35,488 nucleotides of DNA from CAZSVE01 sp964610175 (GTDB lineage: Bacteria; Pseudomonadota; Gammaproteobacteria; HK1), in NCBI GenBank assembly GCA_964610175.1, contig CAZSVE010000027.1, positions 1-35,488 on the forward strand. Direction: 5' to 3'. Under the pieces are notes generated by a model. The model saw nothing but the letters and a program-made list of their open reading frames with translations, did no database searches and was not told the origin of the DNA. Below are positions 7,954 through 16,596 of the stretch, one piece after another (position 1 is the first letter of the stretch; each line of letters opens with the position of its first letter). The position numbers and the translations under genes are program-made.

Positions 7954-9020
7954 CAGAATATCTTAGCCAGTTCCACAGTGGTTTTAGCGTATTCCAGTAT
8001 CTGACCTTGCGCGCAATTCTTGGGGTACTTACGGCACTTGCCATCTCGCTGGTGATTGGTCCCACTGTGATTCAGCGTCTTGGCCACTACCAAATCAGCC
8101 AAACTGTACGTGACGATGGACCGGCAAGTCACTTTGTGAAAGCGGGTACTCCTACTATGGGCGGAGCACTAATTCTCGTAGCCATTACTATCACTACGTT
8201 GCTTTGGGCAAATCTCGCGAATCGATTTGTGTGGGTCGTGTTGACTGTTACATTGTTATTTGGTGCGGTTGGTTGGGTTGATGACTACAAAAAATTGATA
8301 CGAGGCGACCCCAGGGGATTACCTGCGCGGTATAAATTCTTTTGGCAATCGTTGATTGGCTTGGGGTGTGCATTTTTTCTACTTTTTTCTGCGGAATCCC
8401 AACTCGAAACCCTGCTGATTGTGCCCTTTCTCAAGACCATTGCTTTAGATCTGGGATGGTTTTTTGTGCCACTTGCATATTTTGTAATTGTCGGTACCAG
8501 CAATGCCGTAAATTTAACTGACGGGCTTGATGGGTTAGCTATCTTACCGACGGTTATGATTGCAGGAGCACTTGCCATCTTTGCGTATGTTGCTGGTCAT
8601 GCAGAGTTCGCGAATTACTTAGGATTTCCTCACATCAATGGTGTTGGTGAATTGGTGGTGCTCTGTGGTTCCATCGTGGGTGCAGGACTTGGATTTTTAT
8701 GGTTCAACACCTATCCCGCACAGGTATTCATGGGAGATATCGGTGCGCTTTCGTTAGGTGCAGCACTTGGTGTCGTGGCCATTCTCGTTCGCCAAGAATT
8801 AGTGCTGTTCATTATGGGAGGAGTATTTGTAATAGAAACCATATCGGTAATCCTACAGGTCGGTTCTTATAAGCTAACGGGGAGGCGCATTTTTCGGATG
8901 GCCCCCCTCCATCACCATTTCGAGCTTGTGGGTTGGCCGGAGCCTCGAGTCATTGTGCGTTTTTGGGTCATTACGGTGGTTTTTGTTCTGATTGGCTTGG
9001 CAACGCTTAAGATTCGTTGA
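7938..9020 (+). CDS. mraY: Phospho-MurNAc-pentapeptide transferase MraY
   Basis: An integral membrane enzyme that moves phospho-MurNAc-pentapeptide from UDP to undecaprenyl phosphate, forming lipid I. The 360 residues equal the E. coli length, with about ten hydrophobic helices. Active-site aspartates are D115/D116 (GWVDDYKKL), the NAVNLTDGLDG loop near 189-199 and QVFMGDIG near 263-270. The histidine loop APLHHHFEL lies near 320. The start is GTG inside murF; the resulting MLLLLTEYL aligns residue for residue with E. coli. murD should follow directly, but a dead gene of about 550 bp lies between. Confidence 0.97.
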   Translation: MLLLLTEYLSQFHSGFSVFQYLTLRAILGVLTALAISLVIGPTVIQRLGHYQISQTVRDDGPASHFVKAGTPTMGGALILVAITITTLLWANLANRFVWVVLTVTLLFGAVGWVDDYKKLIRGDPRGLPARYKFFWQSLIGLGCAFFLLFSAESQLETLLIVPFLKTIALDLGWFFVPLAYFVIVGTSNAVNLTDGLDGLAILPTVMIAGALAIFAYVAGHAEFANYLGFPHINGVGELVVLCGSIVGAGLGFLWFNTYPAQVFMGDIGALSLGAALGVVAILVRQELVLFIMGGVFVIETISVILQVGSYKLTGRRIFRMAPLHHHFELVGWPEPRVIVRFWVITVVFVLIGLATLKIR

Positions 9021-9029
9021 GGTAGCCAA

Positions 9030-9585
9030 GTGAAAATATCTATTTTTCGAGTTACCCAAAACCGCATGTAAGCTCTCGACAAAAGTTCATTGGGAGACTT
9101 GAGGAGTACCTGCGCATGAGAGGATTGGAGCCGAGGACGCTTGGTGTTACCGATTACGACATGGATGCGCCCCTGAAGGCCATCCGCCGGCTTATGCTTG
9201 AATCCAATGGACTCATTACCATTGCGCTCAGGCGTTCTTTGATTATGGAAGCGAGACGGTCAGAGCAAATGCCGATATCGATGAAATACAAGAGTTACGG
9301 ATGCGAAATGTGTAGCTTACGAGTCCCTATTGTCAAATTGAACCGGCTATGGCTTATCAACTTGGCCTGCCGGTGCTTGTTTTGCGTGAGAAGGGCGTGA
9401 TTCAAGAAGGATTACTTGAAAAAGGCGTCGTTGGCACCTATATGCTCGAGTTTTCGCTGGAAGATGATAGTGTTGATTACTACCTGATGTCACACGAGTG
9501 GAACGCCATTGTTGGGAAATGGGAGGGTTTTGTTCGCTCCGTTGTCGAAATGAAAGGAAATCCTCCCAAACTTTATGGGTACTGA
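9030..9585 (+). pseudogene. Broken gene, TIR/nucleoside-transferase-like fold suspected
   Basis: One coherent protein can be read only by changing frame. It starts at GTG 9030 (KISIFRVTQN, with GAGG upstream) and shifts frame near 9060 to HVSSRQKFIGRLEEYLRMRG and on through LEPRTLGVTDYD and ESNGLITIALR. It shifts again near 9230 to DYGSETVRANADIDEIQEL, then meets an in-frame TAG at 9313. It continues as LTSPYCQIEPAMAYQLGLPV, LVLREKGV and MSHEWNAIVGKWEGFVRSVV to 9585. The TAG probably replaces TGG. A strand-rich core with QIEPAMAYQLGLPVLVLRE recalls Rossmann-like TIR or nucleoside deoxyribosyltransferase folds, but this is only inference. It interrupts the usual mraY-murD junction and overlaps the murD start by 11 nt. 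Confidence 0.7.
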
Positions 9586-10987
9586 AATAAGAAGTGTCGC
9601 CACCCGACCCACGGTGATTGTCGGGCTTGGAGAAACCGGACTCTCCTGTGCACGTTATCTGACAAAAAGGAGATGTAACATCGCTGTAGTCGACAGTCGT
9701 GCGCACCCCCCTGAATTTGCCGCATTGCGTACCGAACTGCCTGATGTGCTGGTTTATCTGGGGGCTTTCGATGAAAGCGTATTGGGAAGGGCTGAGGAAA
9801 TCATTCTAAGCCCAGGTGTTTCGTTACAGGAACCTGCCATCAAGCAGGTAAGTGATCGGGGAATACCTATTGTTGGCGACATTGAACTTTTTGCGCGCGA
9901 ACTTCATGCGTCTACCCCCCAGGTTCCGGTGATCGCAATAACCGGTTCCAACGGAAAAAGCACTGTCACCAGTCTCGTCGCAGAGATGGCACGAATGGAT
10001 GGTCTTGTCATCCGCGCTGGAGGCAATCTCGGGCCTCCGGCTTTGGCGTTGTTGGATGACGGTAATGAAACAACGGAATTGTTTGTCCTGGAACTTTCGA
10101 GCTTTCAACTAGAAACCACTACAAGCCTGAATCCCATCGCGGCTACGGTACTGAATCTCAGCGAGGATCACATGGATCGCTATACCGATATGTCGTCTTA
10201 CGCCAAGGCTAAAAGGCGAATCTTTGCCGGGGACGGTACGATTGTCTTGAATTTGGATGATCCGATGGTAGCTGTCATGAGGTATTCGGAGCAGGGTACT
10301 CCTGGTCAGGACAGAGCGAGGCATATTATTGGGTTTACTTTGGCGACCCCTGGAGCCAATGAGTTTGGTGTGATTATTCGGGAGGATAACCCTTGGCTTG
10401 CCTATGGACAAACCCCATTGCTTCCAATTGCAGCGCTAAGATTACAGGGGATGCATAACGTTGCTAACGCACTGGCAGCACTTGCACTTGGAACAGCATC
10501 AGGATTATCAATGCCCGCCATGCAGGAAACGCTGCAAGAATTCTCGGGTCTTCCTCACCGCTGTCAGCTGGTGGCAGATTGTAATGGGATACGTTGGTTT
10601 AACGACTCCAAGGCTACGAATGTCGGTGCCACCGTTGCTGCTATCCAGGGCTTCAAGCATGAAGGAAGATTGGTGCTGATTGCCGGAGGTGATGGGAAAG
10701 GAGCTGATTTCTCTCCCCTCAGGACTGCGATTCAGGGAAGCGAAAGCGCCACCCAAAGGACCATACGTACCATGGTGTTGCTTGGACAGGATGCCGATCG
10801 CATTGCAACTGCCGTACGGGGTGTAATTCCCGTAGTGCATGCCCACGATATGCATGATGCTGTGTGTCAGGCACGCAAGCTTGCATACGTGGGCGATATT
10901 GTGTTGCTTTCACCCGCCTGCGCAAGTTGGGATATGTATCGGGACTATCGAGAACGTGGCGAGCTATTTATTGCAGAGGTTTCATAA
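9575..10987 (+). CDS. murD: UDP-MurNAc-L-Ala-D-Glu ligase MurD
   Basis: A 470-residue cytoplasmic Mur ligase that adds D-glutamate to UDP-MurNAc-L-alanine. It has an N-terminal Rossmann glycine motif (VIVGLGETGLSCARYL, about residues 14-29), P-loop AITGSNGKST (121-130), LELSSFQLETT, EDHMDRY, LQGMHNVANALAALAL, WFNDSKATNVGAT and LLSPACASWDMY. It is slightly longer than E. coli MurD (438). The ATG overlaps the end of the broken gene by 11 nt, and its TAA shares a base with the ftsW ATG. Confidence 0.97.
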   Translation: MGTEIRSVATRPTVIVGLGETGLSCARYLTKRRCNIAVVDSRAHPPEFAALRTELPDVLVYLGAFDESVLGRAEEIILSPGVSLQEPAIKQVSDRGIPIVGDIELFARELHASTPQVPVIAITGSNGKSTVTSLVAEMARMDGLVIRAGGNLGPPALALLDDGNETTELFVLELSSFQLETTTSLNPIAATVLNLSEDHMDRYTDMSSYAKAKRRIFAGDGTIVLNLDDPMVAVMRYSEQGTPGQDRARHIIGFTLATPGANEFGVIIREDNPWLAYGQTPLLPIAALRLQGMHNVANALAALALGTASGLSMPAMQETLQEFSGLPHRCQLVADCNGIRWFNDSKATNVGATVAAIQGFKHEGRLVLIAGGDGKGADFSPLRTAIQGSESATQRTIRTMVLLGQDADRIATAVRGVIPVVHAHDMHDAVCQARKLAYVGDIVLLSPACASWDMYRDYRERGELFIAEVS

Positions 10988-12159
10988 TGGCGTTTCCTGC
11001 TCCTACTCAAGCGATCTCTGCCAGGGGAGGCGCACGCATAGAATACCCGATGGATTTGTGGTTAATGGGTGCCGTACTGTTGTTGATTGGACTTGGCTTG
11101 GTAATGGTCGCTTCAACCTCTATTACCACAGCAGATCGGGAAATAGGAGTGCCGTTGCATTATTTTTTGCGTCAGGCTGGGTATGTAGTCTTTGGGATTT
11201 GTTTAGGGTGGATAGTGACCCTTCTTCCTTTGAAGATATGGGAAAAGCATGATGTCTTACTTTTAGTCTTCGGGATTATTTTACTCATATTAGTTTTAAT
11301 ACCGGGAGTCGGTCGCGAGGTTAATGGTAGTATCCGTTGGATACGGGTTGGTTTCTTTAATTTTCAGCCATCCGAGCTCATAAAACTATTATTGATTGTA
11401 TATCTTGCCAGCTATTCGGTTCGCCACAGTGAAAATGTGCGAAATCATCTTAAAGGACTTGTTAATCCATTTTTATTCGTAGCGTTTATTGGAGTATTTT
11501 TGCTATTGGAGCCCGATTACGGTGCCACAGCCGTCTTATTCGCAACGGCCCTTGGGATGTTATTTCTGGCGGGTGTCCCATTTTGGAGATTTACGCTTTG
11601 GTTTATGGCCATTGCCAGTTTACTGGTTGGGTTTGTTTTGATGGAGCCATATCGCTTGGAACGACTTACGGTTTTTGTGGATCCGTGGGCGGATCCATTT
11701 GGGAGTGGGTTTCAATTAACTCAGGCGCTTATTGCTATCGGTCGAGGAGAATGGTTTGGTGCAGGACTTGGTGGCAGTATACAGAAGCTGTTTTATTTGC
11801 CCGAGGCACATACGGATTTTCTGTTTGCCGTATTGGCTGAAGAATTGGGCTTAGTGGGTGCCGTCCTAGTCATCAGTCTTTTTGCCTTCGTAGTCTGGCG
11901 CGCCTTTGCCATTGCACACCAAGCAGCACGGCAAGGATTTCGATTTGGCGCCTATTTGGCATATGGGATCGGGTTGATCATCGGATTACAGGCATTTGTC
12001 AACATTGGTGTCAATATGGGAATGTTGCCCACAAAAGGGCTTGCTTTACCGCTGATGAGTTATGGTGGATCCAGTATGTTGGTAAATTGTATGGCCATAG
12101 GGTTATTGCTGCGCGTTGAACGAGAGTCGCGTCCCCAATCAAGGATGGGGATCGTATGA
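10987..12159 (+). CDS. ftsW: Septal peptidoglycan polymerase FtsW
   Basis: A SEDS-family membrane glycosyltransferase that polymerises lipid II at the septum together with FtsI. It has 390 residues and about ten membrane helices. Family blocks are NGSIRWIRVGFFNFQPSEL, LLLEPDYGATAVLF (with the conserved catalytic aspartate of SEDS proteins), GSGFQLTQALIAIGRGEWFG, LPEAHTDFLFAVLAEELG, and NIGVNMGMLPTKGLALPLMS followed by YGGSS. The frame stays open upstream inside murD. ATG 10987, overlapping the murD stop by one base, gives the expected N-terminus. Confidence 0.96.
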   Translation: MAFPAPTQAISARGGARIEYPMDLWLMGAVLLLIGLGLVMVASTSITTADREIGVPLHYFLRQAGYVVFGICLGWIVTLLPLKIWEKHDVLLLVFGIILLILVLIPGVGREVNGSIRWIRVGFFNFQPSELIKLLLIVYLASYSVRHSENVRNHLKGLVNPFLFVAFIGVFLLLEPDYGATAVLFATALGMLFLAGVPFWRFTLWFMAIASLLVGFVLMEPYRLERLTVFVDPWADPFGSGFQLTQALIAIGRGEWFGAGLGGSIQKLFYLPEAHTDFLFAVLAEELGLVGAVLVISLFAFVVWRAFAIAHQAARQGFRFGAYLAYGIGLIIGLQAFVNIGVNMGMLPTKGLALPLMSYGGSSMLVNCMAIGLLLRVERESRPQSRMGIV

Positions 12160-12364
12160 TTTGTGGATTTCCATGAATTAAAAATTGTTAGTTTGTAACA
12201 CTACAAAACAAAAACATATCGAAGCATGAAATACAGTCGAGACCTCGCTTAAGTCGACGATCCATAAAATGGCCATTGCTCCGGTTAAAGTAAATCCAAG
12301 AGCAATAACCGAGAATTTAATTTAGTCCCAGATAAAGTGTATCTTTGATATTTTAGGAGATTTG

Positions 12365-12502
12365 TTGCGAGCAATCTTAATTGCTATCTTGACTCTGGTT
12401 GCGATTCTTTGGTTTTTAAAATCAATTTTTTGTTCAAGTGGTTTTTTTCGGGAAGCAAAATTTATTAAAATACATGTATTTCAGCTTGTTATAATTGTAT
12501 AA
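12365..12502 (+). CDS. Possible 45-residue membrane peptide
   Basis: TTG start preceded by AGGAGA at 12355-12360. It encodes a hydrophobic helix (RAILIAILTLVAILWFLKSI) and a short tail, ending in TAA. The good ribosome binding site and clean helix argue for it; the TTG start, the AT-rich surroundings and the lack of a recognised family argue against. It could be the remnant of a longer small membrane protein. Confidence 0.25.
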   Translation: MRAILIAILTLVAILWFLKSIFCSSGFFREAKFIKIHVFQLVIIV

Positions 12503-12539
12503 TTAGAAGCAAACTTGCTGAGTTAAGTTTGTTATTAGC

Positions 12540-12612
12540 CCGTTATCCTTGAAATTTTTGAGATCTTGAACAAATGTCGAAGAAATTTCAGGGAAAACAA
12601 AATACATCTTTA
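12540..12612 (+). repeat. Dispersed repeat R3, copy 1
   Basis: Shares CCGTTAYCC, TGAAAT, TTGA, AAATGTCGAAGAAATTT and AAAATACA in the same order with 18522-18596, upstream of ftsA. Both copies lie in a dcw intergenic gap, so this may be a shared regulatory sequence or another non-coding mobile repeat. Confidence 0.6.
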
Positions 12613-12708
12613 AAAATCCTATTGATAGAGTGACAGAAGGAGATCTATTCGCTCACCTATGTGGATAGGTCTTCATAAAAGCTTTATGTGATTAATATTA
12701 TTACTATT

Positions 12709-13824
12709 ATGGATCACCGCACTAAAGTGTTATTAATGGCGGGCGGCACAGGTGGACACGTATTCCCAGGGCTTGCGATCGCCGAGCAATTACGAGCACA
12801 GGGAATTCAGGTGTTTTGGCTCGGTACCCGGCGCGGATTAGAAGCTAAGTTGGCACCAAAGGCCGGGTTTACAATTCATTTTATACATATTGGCGGGCTG
12901 CGTGGTAAAGGTATAGGGAGGAAAGCTTTAGCGCCATTTTTGATTCTAGTAGCATTTTTGCAAAGCCTTTGGATAATTTTGCGGGTACGTCCTCACGTGG
13001 TTCTCGGTATGGGGGGGTTCGTTTCCGGTCCTGGTGGTATAGCTGCGTGGTTGTTGCGTCGGCGACTCCTTATCCACGAGCAAAACGCTGTACCGGGAAT
13101 GACAAATCGATTGTTGGCAAATTTAGCCACAGGAATTATGGAGGCATTTCCAGGCAGTTTTTTCAACAACGTGCAAGGAACTTGCGTCCGTTGTCCGATT
13201 CAACACACCGGAAATCCCGTACGTCGTGACCTCGCATTATTGGCTCCGCCACTGGAACGGTTACAGCGGCAAGATGGAACCTTACGCGTATTGGTTTTGG
13301 GCGGTAGTCAAGGAGCTGAAATTCTTAACAAGGTAGTACCTGAGGCGATTGGCACTCTTGTAGATTCTATATCGATCATGGTGCGCCACCAGACAGGTTC
13401 ACAGCATTTGGTGCGTGCACGTGCCACTTACAAAGGGCTGTGCGTCACAGTGGAATTGGTTCCGTTTATCGAAGATATGGCCAAAGCCTACGAGTGGGCT
13501 GATTTAGTAGTCAGCCGTGCTGGTGCGATGACCGTAGCGGAATTAACTGTTGTAGGGGTGGCTTCCATTTTAGTGCCCTACCCATTTGCGGTAGATGATC
13601 ATCAATTAAAAAATGCTCGTTTTCTTGCTGATGCCGGTGCGGCTGTGTTAATCCCACAATCAGAATTGACAGCAGTAGGGTTAGGCCGGCTTTTCACCGG
13701 ATTTCACACTGCGCGCCCTAGGCTTGTGGCTATGGCCGAAGCTGCTCGAAACCTGGCGATATCAGATGCTACGCATCGAGTTGCTACGCAATGTATAAAT
13801 GTTGCACGTGTTTGCCTTCATTGA
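12709..13824 (+). CDS. murG: Lipid II synthase MurG
   Basis: A peripheral membrane GT-B glycosyltransferase that adds GlcNAc from UDP-GlcNAc to lipid I. The N-terminal glycine loop MAGGTGGHVFPGLAIAEQL is at residues 10-28, and the second glycine motif is LGMGGFVSGPGG. Others are HEQNAVPGMTNR, LGGSQGAEILNK and the sugar-nucleotide site SRAGAMTVAEL with PYPFAVDDHQLKNA. A GTG 21 nt upstream is in frame, but ATG 12709 gives the usual short lead before the glycine loop. It has 371 residues against 355 in E. coli. Confidence 0.96.
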   Translation: MDHRTKVLLMAGGTGGHVFPGLAIAEQLRAQGIQVFWLGTRRGLEAKLAPKAGFTIHFIHIGGLRGKGIGRKALAPFLILVAFLQSLWIILRVRPHVVLGMGGFVSGPGGIAAWLLRRRLLIHEQNAVPGMTNRLLANLATGIMEAFPGSFFNNVQGTCVRCPIQHTGNPVRRDLALLAPPLERLQRQDGTLRVLVLGGSQGAEILNKVVPEAIGTLVDSISIMVRHQTGSQHLVRARATYKGLCVTVELVPFIEDMAKAYEWADLVVSRAGAMTVAELTVVGVASILVPYPFAVDDHQLKNARFLADAGAAVLIPQSELTAVGLGRLFTGFHTARPRLVAMAEAARNLAISDATHRVATQCINVARVCLH

Positions 13825-13830
13825 AAGTTT

Positions 13831-15246
13831 ATGCTTAGTATCAGCAAAAAACGTACGAACAGTAGATGGATGGGACGAGTGCAGCATATCCATTTTGTTG
13901 GCATTGGCGGTGCTGGCATGGGCGGCATTGCCGAAGTATTGCACTCTTTTGGTTATCACATTACTGGGAGCGATCTACTTGAAAACACGATGGTTCAACA
14001 CCTCCGTGAACTTGGGATCTCTATTGGAATTGGACATGCTTCCCGGAATGTGAAAAGTGCCGACGTGGTTGTGGTTTCTTCGGCAATCTGTAATGAGAAT
14101 ATAGAAGTAGTAAGTGCACATCAGCAACGTATTCCGGTAATTCCACGCGCCGAGATGTTGGCTGAACTTATGAGGTTTGGCTACGGTATTGCTGTAGCGG
14201 GTACTCATGGTAAAACAACAGTTACAAGCCTTATCGCTAGTATTTTGACCGAAGCTGGGTTAGATCCGACCTTTGTGATTGGTGGACGCCTAAATCGTGC
14301 AGGCACACATGCACATCTTGGGGTAGGGCATTACGTGGTAGCCGAAGCCGATGAAAGTGATAAATCATTTCTTTATCTAAATCCTATGATGGCTGTGATA
14401 ACCAATATCGATGCAGATCATATGGATACCTATGGTGGGAATTTTGGCTGTTTGCGGAACACCTTTTTGACATTTCTACGTCGTCTTCCCTTCTATGGAT
14501 TGGCTGTGGTATGTGTGGATGATCCAGCGATAAAGGATTTATTGGACAAAGTATCAAGACCTGTGATGACTTTTGGTTTTAGTGCAGAGGCAGATTTTCA
14601 AGCTGGTAACATTCGACAAGATGGCATTCGCTCCACGTTTGAGGTTTCTCGTCCACCAGGGAAGCCTTCGCTGATAATAAATTTGGATTTACCTGGCAGA
14701 CACAATGTGTTGAATGCATTAGCAGCTATTGCTATTGCAGACGAGTTAGCTATAACTGATAAAATCATCCAGCGTGGTCTTGCAAAATTTCAAGGGATTG
14801 GGCGACGGTTTCAGGTCTTTGATAATGTACTAATAGGTGGGCGACGAGTATTACTCATTGATGACTATGCACACCATCCACGTGAGGTTACTGAGACAAT
14901 CAGGTCTGTCCGTACTAGTTGGCCAACATGCCGATTGGTGGTTGCCTTTCAGCCACATCGCTATACGAGAACACGAGACCTATTCGACGATTTTGTTCGT
15001 GTACTGTCAGAGCCAGACGTACTGCTGCTACTTGATATTTTTGCTGCAGGGGAGCTTCCATTACCAGGTATTACTGGGCGCGCATTATACCAAGCTATCT
15101 GCGACTATGGTCGACTGGTTCCGATATTTATAGAAAACACATCCAATTTTACGGATATATTTTCTGATATCGTAAAACATGAAGATATTGTACTGATACT
15201 GGGTGCCGGAGACATAGGTAACGTGGCACAAAAACTGGCTTCATAA
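13831..15246 (+). CDS. murC: UDP-N-acetylmuramate-L-alanine ligase MurC
   Basis: A 471-residue cytoplasmic ligase, first of the Mur ligases, joining L-alanine to UDP-MurNAc. It has a Rossmann motif FVGIGGAGMGGIAEVL (about 22-37), P-loop AGTHGKTTVTS (123-133), EADESDKSFL, ITNIDADHMDTYGG, LPGRHNVLNALAA, DDYAHHPREV and FQPHRYTRT. It begins 6 nt after murG ends and is slightly shorter than E. coli MurC (491). The HMDTYGG block and the absence of Mpl-specific motifs separate it from the paralogue mpl at 26882. Confidence 0.97.
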   Translation: MLSISKKRTNSRWMGRVQHIHFVGIGGAGMGGIAEVLHSFGYHITGSDLLENTMVQHLRELGISIGIGHASRNVKSADVVVVSSAICNENIEVVSAHQQRIPVIPRAEMLAELMRFGYGIAVAGTHGKTTVTSLIASILTEAGLDPTFVIGGRLNRAGTHAHLGVGHYVVAEADESDKSFLYLNPMMAVITNIDADHMDTYGGNFGCLRNTFLTFLRRLPFYGLAVVCVDDPAIKDLLDKVSRPVMTFGFSAEADFQAGNIRQDGIRSTFEVSRPPGKPSLIINLDLPGRHNVLNALAAIAIADELAITDKIIQRGLAKFQGIGRRFQVFDNVLIGGRRVLLIDDYAHHPREVTETIRSVRTSWPTCRLVVAFQPHRYTRTRDLFDDFVRVLSEPDVLLLLDIFAAGELPLPGITGRALYQAICDYGRLVPIFIENTSNFTDIFSDIVKHEDIVLILGAGDIGNVAQKLAS

Positions 15247-15354
15247 GCTTGATCACACAAGTGAAGCTTCATTCTCTTTTATGCATGGAGATTTTTAGAT
15301 TCATTCGAATTCTTACAGTGATGACTGATAACAATCAATCCAATAGAGTTTCTA

Positions 15355-16242
15355 ATGCATACGAATAAACATAGGGGGATTTTACGTTATAACGAACCTA
15401 TGTCCCGCTATACTGCCTGGGGTGTAGGTGGCATGGCGGCATTTTTTTTCGAACCGACCGATATTGATGATTTGGCCGATTTTCTGGCAACTTTCCCCGA
15501 AGAGAAACCAATATTTTGGTTGGGGCTTGGTAGTAACTTGCTAGTGCGCGATGGCGGAATCAACGGTGCGATAATTCGAACTTTTGGGCTGTTAAATAAT
15601 TTACGTGAATCAATGCTTGGCGTCGTCCGTGCCGAAGCTGGTGTTACGTGTGCGAGATTCGCTCGGTTTTGCGCAAAATGCGAGCTTGGAGGTAGTGAAT
15701 TTCTGGCCGGTATTCCTGGTACTATAGGAGGAGCGCTAGCCATGAATGCAGGTGCATTCGGAGGTGAAACTTGGACAATTGTTAGACAAGTTGAAACCCT
15801 TGATCGAAAAGGCGTTCGGCGAATTCGAAAACCCTTTGATTTTGAGATCGGCTATCGCGATGTTTCTGGACCTGAAGGGGAATGGTTTGCAGCTGCTGAA
15901 TTTATTCTTACGCAAAAGGATAGAGAGAAAATAGAACTAAAAATGCAAGAGCTATTGCAGTGTCGGCGCGAGGAACAACCTACTGGTATGCAAAGCTGCG
16001 GTTCGGTCTTCCAAAATCCACCGGGTAAATACGCGGGTTATCTAATCGATCAATGCGGTTTAAAAGGGTTTCGCGTGGGAGGCGCGGCAATATCAAATAA
16101 ACATGCGAACTTTATTCTAAACCTGGATATGGCCACAGCAGCTGATATTGAGTCCCTTATCAATAAGGTAGCAGATATTGTCGAGCAAGAAACTGGGATT
16201 CGGCTAGAACCTGAGGTTCGGATTATCGGAGATAGGATATAA
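15355..16242 (+). CDS. murB: UDP-N-acetylenolpyruvoylglucosamine reductase MurB
   Basis: An FAD-dependent enzyme that reduces UDP-GlcNAc-enolpyruvate to UDP-MurNAc using NADPH. Family blocks are YTAWGVGG at the N-terminus, the FAD-binding LGLGSNLLVRDGG (about 56-68) and FLAGIPGTIGGALAMNAGA (116-134). The catalytic serine lies in CGSVFQNP (S217) and the catalytic glutamate in LEPEVRIIG (E287). At 295 residues it looks like the short type rather than the longer E. coli enzyme, whose gene is not in the dcw cluster. About 110 bp separate it from murC. Confidence 0.96.
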   Translation: MHTNKHRGILRYNEPMSRYTAWGVGGMAAFFFEPTDIDDLADFLATFPEEKPIFWLGLGSNLLVRDGGINGAIIRTFGLLNNLRESMLGVVRAEAGVTCARFARFCAKCELGGSEFLAGIPGTIGGALAMNAGAFGGETWTIVRQVETLDRKGVRRIRKPFDFEIGYRDVSGPEGEWFAAAEFILTQKDREKIELKMQELLQCRREEQPTGMQSCGSVFQNPPGKYAGYLIDQCGLKGFRVGGAAISNKHANFILNLDMATAADIESLINKVADIVEQETGIRLEPEVRIIGDRI

Positions 16243-16596
16243 GTGCTCGTGTGCCCACCAAGGTAATTCATCAGCATGATGAAAATCATTATTCAAGGAA
16301 GACAGATGCACGAAGTATAAACAACTGATGCATTGATTGATTTTAGCTTTCTGAGTAAGCACTAACTTGCTCTTGAGTTGGGTATTTTCGGGGATAAGCA
16401 AGTTTCAAAAACGGAAAAATTTCCTCTTTCAATACAAATCGAAGAAGTTAAGTGACTATATTAGTCACTCACCGAGAAGCAAAGATTTTTGGTTCCGGCT
16501 ATGCCGGGTTGGGATGACGTACTTCAAAGTTTTTTATTTTCGATCGAACCTTGGGTATTTACATCACGTTGTGAATTAATACCAAGGGAATAACCC
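16243..16596. other. Gap between murB and ddl with short repeat R4
   Basis: No supportable gene. Positions 16489-16513 form a 25-nt sequence containing the inverted repeat CCGGC-TAT-GCCGG, found again exactly at 18637-18661 upstream of ftsA. AAGTGACTATATTAGTCACT (16450-16469) is also an inverted repeat. These could be regulatory or terminator-like structures. Confidence 0.5.

Larger units (their letters stand above)
12160..12708. other. AT-rich gap between ftsW and murG
   Basis: ftsW and murG normally abut; here about 550 bp separate them. The stretch is AT-rich. It holds one possible tiny membrane ORF (12365-12502) and a diverged copy of repeat R3 (12540-12612). I see no clear promoter and no further gene. 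Confidence 0.5.
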
